DNA from: Neobacillus rhizosphaerae
GTDB taxonomy: Bacteria; Bacillota; Bacilli; Bacillales; Cytobacillaceae
Length of the DNA stretch: 64,000 nucleotides
Direction: 5' to 3'
Assembly: GCF_937468385.1 (NCBI RefSeq)
Contig: NZ_CALBWS010000009.1
Span: 1 to 64,000, forward strand
The notes under the pieces were generated by a model. That model was given only the letters and a program-made list of their open reading frames with translations. It made no database searches and was not told the origin of the DNA. This document shows positions 31,445-38,234 of this stretch, piece after piece (the stretch's first letter is position 1; every line of letters starts with the position of its first letter). The translations under genes and the position numbers were made by a program.

Positions 31445-32800
31445 ATGAGTGATTTATACGCGGATCGTATGCCGCCACAAAATATTGAAGCCGAACAAGC
31501 GGTTTTAGGAGCAATATTTTTAGAACCCTCTGCTCTCACTTTGGCTTCTGAAATATTAATTCCTGAGGATTTTTATCGTGCCTCCCATCAAAAAATCTTC
31601 AATGTCATGTTGAAGTTAAACGATGACGGGAAAGCGGTCGACTTAATCACGGTAACAGAGGAATTGGCAGCGTCCAAGCTTATTGAAGATACTGGCGGGG
31701 TTAGTTATTTAAGCGAGCTGGCAGGATCGGTTCCTACAGCTGCAAATATTGAGTATTATGCTAGAATCGTAGAAGAAAAATCTTTACTGAGAAGGTTAAT
31801 ACGTACCGCAACAGAGATTGCTACTGACGGGTATTCGCGCGAGGATGAAGTCGAAGCCCTTTTAAGTGAAGCAGAAAAAAGTATCTTAGAGGTTGCGCAA
31901 AGGAAGAATGCCGGTGCCTTCCACAATATTAAAGATGTACTCGTTCGGACGTATGACAATATTGAATTAATGCATAACCGTGTCGGCGATATTACTGGGA
32001 TTGCCACTGGCTTTGCTGAGCTTGACCGGATGACAGCCGGATTCCAGCGCAATGATTTAATCATCGTTGGCGCCCGTCCTTCCGTTGGTAAAACAGCCTT
32101 TGCCTTGAATATTGCCTCAAACGTTGCGACGAAAACGAGTGAAAATGTAGCGATATTCAGTCTGGAAATGGGTGCGGAGCAGCTAGTGATGCGTATGCTT
32201 TGTTCGGAAGGGAATATTGATGCACAAAGACTGCGTACTGGCTCGCTAACTGATGAGGACTGGGGCAAGCTGACGATGGCAATGGGGAGTCTCTCCAATT
32301 CAGGGATATTTATTGATGATACACCCGGTGTTCGCATCAGTGATATTCGATCAAAATGTCGGCGCTTAAAACAGGAGCACGGCTTAGGAATGATCTTAAT
32401 TGATTATTTGCAGCTTATTTTAGGAAGCGGCCGATCCGGTGAAAACCGTCAACAAGAAGTATCAGAAATTTCCCGTTCTCTTAAGCAATTAGCCCGTGAA
32501 CTGCAAGTGCCTGTCATTGCCCTTTCACAGCTTTCTCGTGGTGTCGAGCAGCGTCAAGATAAACGCCCTATGATGTCCGATATTCGTGAATCAGGAAGTA
32601 TTGAGCAGGATGCTGATATCGTTGCCTTCTTGTATCGTGATGATTACTACGATAAGGAATCAGAGAATAAAAATATCATCGAGATTATCATTGCCAAGCA
32701 GCGTAATGGTCCGACGGGGACGGTCCAGTTGGCTTTTGTGAAGGAATATAATAAATTCGTAAACTTAGAGACACGTTATAATGATCCTCCGGGAGCGTAA
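31445..32800 (+). CDS. dnaC: replicative DNA helicase (DnaB; DnaC in B. subtilis naming)
   Basis: Hexameric RecA-fold 5'-3' helicase of 451 aa that drives the replication fork. The N-terminal primase-interacting domain starts with PPQNIEAEQAVLGAIFLEP. Walker A reads GARPSVGKTAFALNIA, with EMGAEQLVMRML, LIDYLQLI and the arginine-rich SDIRESGSIEQDAD motif. AGGAGG upstream. Stand-alone gene between rplI and purA. No intein is seen, although this is a common insertion site in other bacteria. Confidence 0.97.
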   Translation: MSDLYADRMPPQNIEAEQAVLGAIFLEPSALTLASEILIPEDFYRASHQKIFNVMLKLNDDGKAVDLITVTEELAASKLIEDTGGVSYLSELAGSVPTAANIEYYARIVEEKSLLRRLIRTATEIATDGYSREDEVEALLSEAEKSILEVAQRKNAGAFHNIKDVLVRTYDNIELMHNRVGDITGIATGFAELDRMTAGFQRNDLIIVGARPSVGKTAFALNIASNVATKTSENVAIFSLEMGAEQLVMRMLCSEGNIDAQRLRTGSLTDEDWGKLTMAMGSLSNSGIFIDDTPGVRISDIRSKCRRLKQEHGLGMILIDYLQLILGSGRSGENRQQEVSEISRSLKQLARELQVPVIALSQLSRGVEQRQDKRPMMSDIRESGSIEQDADIVAFLYRDDYYDKESENKNIIEIIIAKQRNGPTGTVQLAFVKEYNKFVNLETRYNDPPGA

Positions 32801-32813
32801 CGTAGATATTTTG

Positions 32814-32846
32814 GAGTTAGCCAGATTAAGAGGCTAGCTCTTTTTT
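32814..32846 (+). terminator. dnaC terminator
   Basis: GAGTTAGCC (32,814-32,822) pairs with GGCTAGCTC (32,832-32,840) and is followed by six T. Confidence 0.88.
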
Positions 32847-32880
32847 AATGGAAAGGGATTATATTTGGTATTATTTGGAT

Positions 32881-33004
32881 AAAAAGCCAAAACTTCAAAA
32901 AAATGAGCCAATGAAGTGCAAAAATGAGCCAATGAAGTGAAAAAATAAGCCAATGGCCCCCTAAAATGAGCCAAAACTCCAGAAAAATGAGCCAATAAAA
33001 ACTA
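32881..33004. repeat. degenerate ~20-bp tandem repeat with core ATGAGCCAA
   Basis: Six successive units of 20-22 bp share AAAATGAGCCAAT or a variant, beginning at about 32,881, 32,901, 32,921, 32,941, 32,963 and 32,984. No reading frame. Two short segments containing TACACGGTC (33,063 and 33,136) follow. The rest of the 545-bp dnaC-purA gap is AT-rich and holds the purA control region. Confidence 0.7.
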
Positions 33005-33218
33005 ATCATAAAAAATCTTCAAATTAAGACGGCAAAAAGTAATGTTTTTCCGTAAAAAGGAAAGTTACACGGTCGAGAATTTTATTAAAATAAGAATTCC
33101 GGTAAAAAAATAGCAATATCCTCCTAAAATCATGTCTACACGGTCAAAAACTTTGTTTTGTATTTGAAATTTCCACTTCTACTAGATAATGCCTCTTCAT
33201 AAATTTATAGATTACTAT

Positions 33219-33262
33219 TTTTACGAACAAAAAATATATTTTTATATAAATCGTTCGTGTTT
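33219..33262. promoter_or_regulatory. candidate PurR operator (paired PurBoxes) of purA
   Basis: TTTACGAAC-AAAAA (CGAAC at 33,224-33,228) and the inverted GTTCG (33,253-33,257) are 24 bp apart in an A/T-rich context. Paired inverted CGAAC-centred boxes are the PurR target upstream of B. subtilis purA. Confidence 0.55.
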
Positions 33263-33264
33263 TG

Positions 33265-33293
33265 TTGATTTTTAAAGATGGAATTGATAAACT
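33265..33293 (+). promoter_or_regulatory. purA: candidate purA promoter
   Basis: TTGATT (33,265-33,270), 17-bp spacer, TAAACT (33,288-33,293). It begins just after the PurBox pair, as expected for a PurR-repressed promoter. Confidence 0.5.
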
Positions 33294-33345
33294 ATCTAGG
33301 TGAGATTAAATTTAACTGGAAACAAAAATTTTGGAGGTGCCTTAA

Positions 33346-34638
33346 ATGTCATCAGTAGTGGTTGTTGGTACGCAATGGGGAGACGAAGGAAAGGGAAAGA
33401 TAACCGATTTTTTGTCTGAAAATGCAGAGGTAATTGCTCGTTATCAAGGTGGAAACAATGCAGGCCACACCATCAAATTTAACGGAGAAACCTACAAATT
33501 ACACTTAATTCCGTCGGGGATTTTTTATAAAGAAAAGGCATGTGTTATCGGGAATGGAATGGTTGTCGATCCAAAGGCACTTGTCACTGAACTTGCTTAT
33601 TTACATGAAAAAGGGATTACAACCGATAATCTGCGCATCAGCAACCGTGCCCATGTGATTCTTCCCTACCATTTAAAATTGGATGAGGTGGAAGAAGAAA
33701 GTAAGGGTGCTAATAAAATTGGCACAACGAAAAAGGGAATAGGTCCCGCCTATATGGATAAGGCAGCCCGCGTGGGAATTAGAATCGCCGATTTACTCGA
33801 ACGTGACGTGTTTGAAGAAAAGCTTGAGCGGAACCTTGCTGAGAAAAACCGCTTATTTGAACGCATTTATGAGACCGCTGGCTTCACAAAAGAAGACATT
33901 TTAGAGGAGTATTTTGAGTATGGCCAGCAGATTAAGCACTATGTTTGTGATACATCTGTTGTACTGAATGATGCGTTAGATGAAGGAAAGCGCGTTCTCT
34001 TTGAAGGTGCTCAGGGTGTAATGTTAGATATCGACCAAGGCACCTATCCGTTTGTCACCTCGTCGAATCCAGTTGCTGGGGGAGTAACAATTGGTTCCGG
34101 TGTTGGTCCTTCGAAAATTACCCATGTCGTTGGAGTGTGTAAGGCGTACACTTCCCGCGTTGGTGATGGTCCCTTCCCAACGGAATTAAATGATGAAACA
34201 GGTAATCGAATTCGTGAAGTCGGACGTGAATACGGTACAACCACAGGACGTCCTCGCCGTGTTGGCTGGTTTGACAGCGTCGTCGTCCGCCATGCTCGCC
34301 GGGTCAGCGGTTTAACAGACCTATCTCTTAATTCGATTGATGTATTAACGGGGATTGAAACATTGCGAATATGTACAGCTTATCGCTATAAAGGTGAATT
34401 AATTACAGAATATCCAGCAAGCTTAAAGGTATTAGCGGAGTGTGAACCTGTCTATGAAGAACTACCAGGCTGGACAGAGGATATTACAGGAGTTAAATCA
34501 CTAGATGAATTGCCTGTCAATGCGCGCCACTATGTTGAACGAGTAACGCAACTTACCGGGGTTCCTTTAACCACCTTCTCAGTTGGACCGGATCGTAATC
34601 AAACAAATGTCGTCCGTAGCCCTTGGAGACAAATATAA
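33346..34638 (+). CDS. purA: adenylosuccinate synthetase
   Basis: Purine biosynthesis enzyme, 430 aa: IMP + aspartate + GTP to adenylosuccinate. The GTP-binding loop is [12 protein letters not shown], followed by GGNNAGHT with the catalytic His, and the signature [12 protein letters not shown]. The IMP-binding region includes [13 protein letters not shown]. Length is normal. TTGGAGGTG precedes the ATG. It stands alone with its own candidate PurR site and terminator. Confidence 0.98.
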   Translation: MSSVVVVGTQWGDEGKGKITDFLSENAEVIARYQGGNNAGHTIKFNGETYKLHLIPSGIFYKEKACVIGNGMVVDPKALVTELAYLHEKGITTDNLRISNRAHVILPYHLKLDEVEEESKGANKIGTTKKGIGPAYMDKAARVGIRIADLLERDVFEEKLERNLAEKNRLFERIYETAGFTKEDILEEYFEYGQQIKHYVCDTSVVLNDALDEGKRVLFEGAQGVMLDIDQGTYPFVTSSNPVAGGVTIGSGVGPSKITHVVGVCKAYTSRVGDGPFPTELNDETGNRIREVGREYGTTTGRPRRVGWFDSVVVRHARRVSGLTDLSLNSIDVLTGIETLRICTAYRYKGELITEYPASLKVLAECEPVYEELPGWTEDITGVKSLDELPVNARHYVERVTQLTGVPLTTFSVGPDRNQTNVVRSPWRQI

Positions 34639-34650
34639 TACATGATTTGA

Positions 34651-34677
34651 AGCCCTCAATTTGAGGGCTTTCAATTT
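34651..34677 (+). terminator. purA terminator
   Basis: The palindrome AGCCCTCAATTTGAGGGCT is followed by TTCAATTTT. Confidence 0.85.
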
Positions 34678-34701
34678 TATTAAAAAAATTTTAAAAAAGT
34701 G

Positions 34702-34731
34702 TTGCTTAGTTTTGATATTCCATGATATTAT
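34702..34731 (+). promoter_or_regulatory. candidate promoter of the tRNA cluster
   Basis: TTGCTT (34,702-34,707), 18-bp spacer, TATTAT (34,726-34,731), about 40 bp before the first tRNA-Lys-derived unit. No other good promoter is visible between here and tRNA-Lys, so the repeat units would be in the transcript. Confidence 0.4.
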
Positions 34732-34768
34732 AAAAAGCGTCGTCACAATACGACAAATTATTAGGTAC

Positions 34769-34910
34769 GAGCCATTAGCTCAGTTGGTAGAGCACGATCG
34801 AGTAAGCTTCCATGAAACAGCATCAGGGCACACGCTGAGCTGCTGCTTGAATAAGCTTACTGAGGTGTGGGCATCCGGCGAAATCAAAGATTAGGGAATC
34901 ATTTTAGTAC
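34769..34910 (+). repeat. tRNA-Lys-derived 142-bp unit, copy A
   Basis: The first 26 bases are identical to the 5' part of the tRNA-Lys gene at 35,053 (acceptor 5' strand and D arm). They are followed by 116 bp of unrelated sequence instead of the anticodon arm. That part can fold: AGTAAGCTT (34,801-34,809) pairs with AAGCTTACT (34,853-34,861), and CACGCT (34,831-34,836) can pair with GGTGTG (34,864-34,869). The unit ends in GATTAGGGAATC plus ATTTTAGTAC. There is no T arm or acceptor 3' strand, so it cannot be a tRNA. Confidence 0.9.
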
Positions 34911-35052
34911 GAGCCATTAGCTCAGTTGGTAGAGCACGATCGAATAAGCTTCCATGAAACAGCATCAGGGCACACGCCGAGCTGCTGCTTGAATAAGCTT
35001 TCTGAGGCGTGGGCATCCGGCGAAATCAAAGATTAGTGAATCATTTTAGTAC
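34911..35052 (+). repeat. tRNA-Lys-derived 142-bp unit, copy B
   Basis: Direct tandem copy of the preceding unit, same length, five substitutions in 142 bp and none in the tRNA part. Two of the changes fall in CACGCC (34,973-34,978) and GGCGTG (35,006-35,011) and keep or improve their pairing. The other changes weaken the AAGCTT stem. It is directly followed by the intact tRNA-Lys. Confidence 0.9.
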
Positions 35053-35128
35053 GAGCCATTAGCTCAGTTGGTAGAGCATCTGACTTTTAATCAGAGGGTC
35101 GAAGGTTCGAGTCCTTCATGGCTCACCA
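35053..35128 (+). tRNA. tRNA-Lys (anticodon TTT)
   Basis: Seventy-six bases that fold into a full cloverleaf: acceptor GAGCCAT/ATGGCTC, D arm GCTC/GAGC, anticodon stem TCTGA/TCAGA with loop CTTTTAA, T arm GAAGG/CCTTC with TTCGAGT. The CCA end is encoded. Its 5' 26 bases are duplicated twice upstream. Confidence 0.97.
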
Positions 35129-35141
35129 TTTATAATAATAT

Positions 35142-35213
35142 GGCCCCTTGGTCAAGCGGTTAAGACACCGCCCTTTCACGGCGGTAACACGGGTTCGAAT
35201 CCCGTAGGGGTCA
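35142..35213 (+). tRNA. tRNA-Glu (anticodon TTC)
   Basis: Seventy-two bases with acceptor GGCCCCT/AGGGGTC, anticodon loop CTTTCAC in stem CCGCC/GGCGG, and T arm ACGGG/CCCGT. CCA is not encoded. Confidence 0.96.
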
Positions 35214-35221
35214 TTGGTTTT

Positions 35222-35298
35222 GGTCTGGTAGTTCAGTTGGTTAGAATGCCTGCCTGTCACGCAGGAGGTCGCGGGTTCGAGTCCCGTCCAGACCGCCA
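35222..35298 (+). tRNA. tRNA-Asp (anticodon GTC)
   Basis: Seventy-seven bases including encoded CCA. Acceptor GGTCTGG/CCAGACC, anticodon loop CTGTCAC in stem CCTGC/GCAGG, T arm GCGGG/CCCGT. Confidence 0.97.
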
Positions 35299-35305
35299 CT
35301 ATAGT

Positions 35306-35378
35306 GGCTCAGTAGCTCAGTCGGTAGAGCAAAGGACTGAAAATCCTTGTGTCGGCGGTTCGATTCCGTCCTGAGCCA
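35306..35378 (+). tRNA. tRNA-Phe (anticodon GAA)
   Basis: Seventy-three bases without encoded CCA. Acceptor GGCTCAG/CTGAGCC, D arm GCTC/GAGC, anticodon loop CTGAAAA in stem AAGGA/TCCTT, T arm GGCGG/CCGTC. Confidence 0.97.
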
Positions 35379-35386
35379 TTCCAAAA

Positions 35387-35419
35387 AGAAGTATGCAAAC
35401 GCATGCTTCTTTTTTTTTT
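35387..35419 (+). terminator. tRNA cluster terminator
   Basis: AGAAGTATGC (35,387-35,396) pairs with GCATGCTTCT (35,401-35,410), followed by a nine-T run. Confidence 0.92.
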
Positions 35420-35790
35420 ATCTTATTATCAGTTAATGTTGTTACGGAAATGAAATAAAAGAACCATTATTTTACAAATAATCGCGATATTATGTCCTAT
35501 TTTGTAAAATATGAATCTACTACTCTAGACCTAGCAGAAACCTTGATTTAATAGGGATTATCCACTATTTTTTCAAAAAATAACATAATAAAAATATGAA
35601 ATTTCTACTAGTATATTTCAAATAAAAGTAGGAAAATGTCAGTAATTATACATTTTTGTTACATTATAGAGACTATTAAACTTTTTAAATAAAATTATGA
35701 TAAAGTAAAGGAGGTCTAAAATTCTGGGAAATTCTTTAATAGTCAAAAGCTCTAAATTAAGAGGGTTTTACCGTGGTTTAGGAGGAAACA
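35420..35790. other. AT-rich gap before the M23 peptidase gene
   Basis: No gene or repeat is seen. The gap contains a WalR-like hexamer pair (35,647-35,663) and the AGGAGG of the downstream gene. A long AT-rich leader of over 100 bp precedes the start codon. Confidence 0.6.
35647..35663 (-). promoter_or_regulatory. WalR-like binding site upstream of the M23 peptidase gene
   Basis: On the minus strand TGTAAC and TGTATA are separated by five bases (AAAAA). The WalR consensus is two TGTWAH hexamers with five bases between; the first matches fully, the second has one mismatch. Peptidoglycan hydrolase genes are typical WalR targets, and walRK is the next operon. Confidence 0.45.
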
Positions 35791-37239
35791 ATGTTATTTT
35801 CAAATAAAAGGTCAAAGTCAAAAAGATTTTTATTTTTAAAAACTGCCGTTATTACTACCATGGCTGCTTCTGTTATTGCCTTTAGTAACGGTCCAGTTGC
35901 ACTTGCCACCTCATCAAAGTTAACGACCGTCTATCATGTCTATCTTAATGGTACATACATTGGAAATGTCACTGATAAAGAGGTCATCGATAAACTAGTT
36001 ACTGAAAAAGTAGATACAGCTAAGAATACCTTCAAGGATGTCAATTTAAAAATTGGTCCGCAGGTTCAATACATACCTGAACAGGTTTTTCGATCTACAG
36101 CAAATAATCAAGAAACCGTTCAAAACATTAAGAACTCATTCCAACTCCAAGCCGAGGCATCTGCTATCGTCATCGACGGTACACCAGTGGTTTACTTGGA
36201 TAATAAAGAAACAGCCGAACAAGTAATTAAGAATTTAAAGTTGCAATATGTGACTGAGCAACAATTAAATGAACTTGAGGCAAGAAAGGCTACAACTGAT
36301 ACAACATTACCACCATTAAAAGAAAATGAAACTCGTATATTAGACGTTCGATTATCGAAAAATGTTTCAATTGAAGAAGAAAATATTACCCCCGACAAAA
36401 TTATGTCTGCAGCAGATGCCATTACCTTTTTACAAAAAGGTACGTTAGAAGAAAAGAAATATGTAATCCAAGAAGGCGATGTTCTCGAAACGATTGCTCA
36501 TGATCACGGGCTGAAGATGGCTAATATCTTGGCATTAAACCCAGGTCTTACTGAGGAAACACTCTTAAAAATTGGTCAGGAATTAAATATTACGGTTCCG
36601 CAAGCCTTTGTTGAGGTCGCAGTTGACAAAGAAGTGAACCAAAAAGAAACCATTGCATTTGCAAATGAAGTGGTTGAAGAATCATCAATGCCAAAGGGCG
36701 AGACAAAAGAAAAACAAAAAGGTCAAAATGGATCTCGCTCCGTGACCTATTCAATGACTGAACAAAATGGTGTAACCGTTAAGAAGGATAAATCAAGTGA
36801 ACAAATCCTACAGCAGCCTGTCAATCATATTGTTATCAAAGGAACAAAAGCGATCCCTTCCCGTGGTGAAGGAAGCTTCGCCTGGCCAACTGTAGGGGGT
36901 TATGTTTCTAGTCAAATGGGCTATCGCTGGAACAAAATGCACAAAGGAATTGATATTGCCAGACCAAGCAATAAGACCATAAAGGCCGCAGATAATGGCA
37001 TTGTTGTCTCTGCTGGCTGGGATGGCGGCTATGGGAATAAAGTGGTCATTGATCATCAAAATGGCTTCCGCACTTTATATGGCCATATGTCATCGTTAAA
37101 TGTAAAGGTTGGCCAAACCGTTTCAAAAGGCACAGCTATCGGAATTATGGGTTCTACAGGTGATGCCACAGGCGTCCACTTACACTTCGAAGTGTACAAA
37201 AATGGCAGCTTGGTAAACCCGCTATCATATTTAAGATAA
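35791..37239 (+). CDS. secreted LysM-G5-M23 peptidoglycan endopeptidase
   Basis: Secreted cell-wall hydrolase of 482 aa. A signal peptide (about 1-40) precedes an N-terminal YabD-like region. LysM lies at about 224-269 (YVIQEGDVLETIAHDHGLK ..), a G5 domain at about 273-352, and the M23 zinc peptidase at about 360-482. Metal ligands are H384 and D388 (HKGIDIA) and H465 of HLHFE, with H431 and H463 also conserved. AGGAGG precedes the start. Encoded just upstream of walRKHIJ, whose regulator controls such enzymes in B. subtilis. Cleaves peptide cross-links by family inference. Confidence 0.93.
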   Translation: MLFSNKRSKSKRFLFLKTAVITTMAASVIAFSNGPVALATSSKLTTVYHVYLNGTYIGNVTDKEVIDKLVTEKVDTAKNTFKDVNLKIGPQVQYIPEQVFRSTANNQETVQNIKNSFQLQAEASAIVIDGTPVVYLDNKETAEQVIKNLKLQYVTEQQLNELEARKATTDTTLPPLKENETRILDVRLSKNVSIEEENITPDKIMSAADAITFLQKGTLEEKKYVIQEGDVLETIAHDHGLKMANILALNPGLTEETLLKIGQELNITVPQAFVEVAVDKEVNQKETIAFANEVVEESSMPKGETKEKQKGQNGSRSVTYSMTEQNGVTVKKDKSSEQILQQPVNHIVIKGTKAIPSRGEGSFAWPTVGGYVSSQMGYRWNKMHKGIDIARPSNKTIKAADNGIVVSAGWDGGYGNKVVIDHQNGFRTLYGHMSSLNVKVGQTVSKGTAIGIMGSTGDATGVHLHFEVYKNGSLVNPLSYLR

Positions 37240-37288
37240 AGTGGAACTTCCATCAGTGGAGGGCTCGCTGCCCGTTAATGTGGGATAA
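37238..37288 (+). repeat. 51-bp dispersed repeat after the M23 gene
   Basis: AAAGTGGAACTTCCATCAG.. through ..CCCGTTAATGTGGGATAA overlaps the M23 gene stop codon. A related copy follows spo0J (20,347-20,396), in both cases between a stop codon and the terminator. Confidence 0.6.
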
Positions 37289-37298
37289 TATTGAATGG

Positions 37299-37341
37299 AA
37301 AGTCTCTAGTTGTTGTTGCTACTAGAGGCTTTATTTTTTTA
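37299..37341 (+). terminator. M23 peptidase terminator
   Basis: AAAGTCTCTAGT (37,299-37,310) pairs with ACTAGAGGCTTT (37,321-37,332), followed by ATTTTTTT. Confidence 0.88.
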
Positions 37342-37353
37342 CTTCGAGAACTG

Positions 37354-37388
37354 TTCAGCTCCAGGCGCCTTCCGCTTTTCTTATTTCC
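37354..37388 (-). repeat. GC-rich dispersed repeat, minimal copy
   Basis: On the minus strand AAGAAAAGCGGAAGGCGCC runs into TGGAGCTGAACAG. This is a minimal copy of the family at 5,378, 14,443, 16,671 and 63,530. Confidence 0.6.
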
Positions 37389-37515
37389 AATGCTGCCAAT
37401 TGCTAGTTATAGGTGAATTTAACTGAAAACAGTGGTAAAGTAAAATAGACTAGGTATGAATTTAAACAACTGCTTTTGATTGTATAGATCAATTTTATTA
37501 AAAAGGAGAAATGGT

Positions 37516-38226
37516 ATGGAGAAAAAGATTCTTGTCGTCGATGACGAAAAGCCGATTGCAGATATTTTACAGTTTAACTTAAAAAAAGAAGGATACGTTG
37601 TCTATTGTGCCTATGATGGGAACGAAGCACTCCAATTGGTTGAAGAAATCCAGCCTGACCTAATCCTCTTAGATATTATGCTTCCACTAAGGGACGGGAT
37701 GGAAGTTTGCCGAGAAATCCGTAAAAAATACGAGATGCCGATTATTATGCTGACAGCAAAGGATTCTGAAATTGATAAAGTGCTTGGACTAGAACTTGGT
37801 GCAGATGATTATGTGACAAAGCCATTCAGTACAAGGGAATTAATTGCCCGAGTAAAAGCGAATTTGCGCCGGCACCAACAAATTCTGACCCAGCCGGAAA
37901 ACGAGAACGAAACGAATGAAATTGAAATCGGCTCGCTTGTGATTCATCCAGATGCTTATGTCGTTTCAAAGCGCGGTGAGACCATAGAGCTTACGCATCG
38001 GGAGTTTGAACTGCTCTACTATTTAGCGAAGCATATTGGACAAGTCATGACCAGAGAGCACCTCTTGCAGACCGTATGGGGTTACGATTATTACGGAGAT
38101 GTCAGGACAGTCGATGTAACCGTGAGACGGCTGCGTGAAAAAATTGAGGATAGCCCGAGCCATCCCACTTGGATTGTCACCAGGCGCGGGGTTGGATATT
38201 ACTTGCGCAATCCCGAACAGGAGTAA
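37516..38226 (+). CDS. walR: response regulator WalR (YycF)
   Basis: Essential OmpR-family regulator of cell-wall metabolism, 236 aa. The receiver domain has the acidic pair DD (9-10), phosphoacceptor D53 in LLDIMLP, and the conserved K of [14 protein letters not shown]. The C-terminal winged helix has [27 protein letters not shown] and RRLREKIED. The ATG at 37,516 is chosen with AAAAGGAGAAA upstream; in-frame codons back to 37,480 lack a Shine-Dalgarno. First gene of walRKHIJ. Confidence 0.98.
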   Translation: MEKKILVVDDEKPIADILQFNLKKEGYVVYCAYDGNEALQLVEEIQPDLILLDIMLPLRDGMEVCREIRKKYEMPIIMLTAKDSEIDKVLGLELGADDYVTKPFSTRELIARVKANLRRHQQILTQPENENETNEIEIGSLVIHPDAYVVSKRGETIELTHREFELLYYLAKHIGQVMTREHLLQTVWGYDYYGDVRTVDVTVRRLREKIEDSPSHPTWIVTRRGVGYYLRNPEQE

Positions 38227-38234
38227 TCTTATAG

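Noticed and set aside
34661..34894. 77-codon frame reading through the first tRNA-Lys-derived unit
   Set aside because: Its first half is terminator and promoter DNA and its middle is tRNA sequence (the well-known false PLAQLVEH type frame). Kept only as an alternative under findings.
34769..35052. Group I intron in tRNA-Lys
   Set aside because: The 116-bp part is too short, the 3' exon is missing from each unit, and no group I core motifs were seen.
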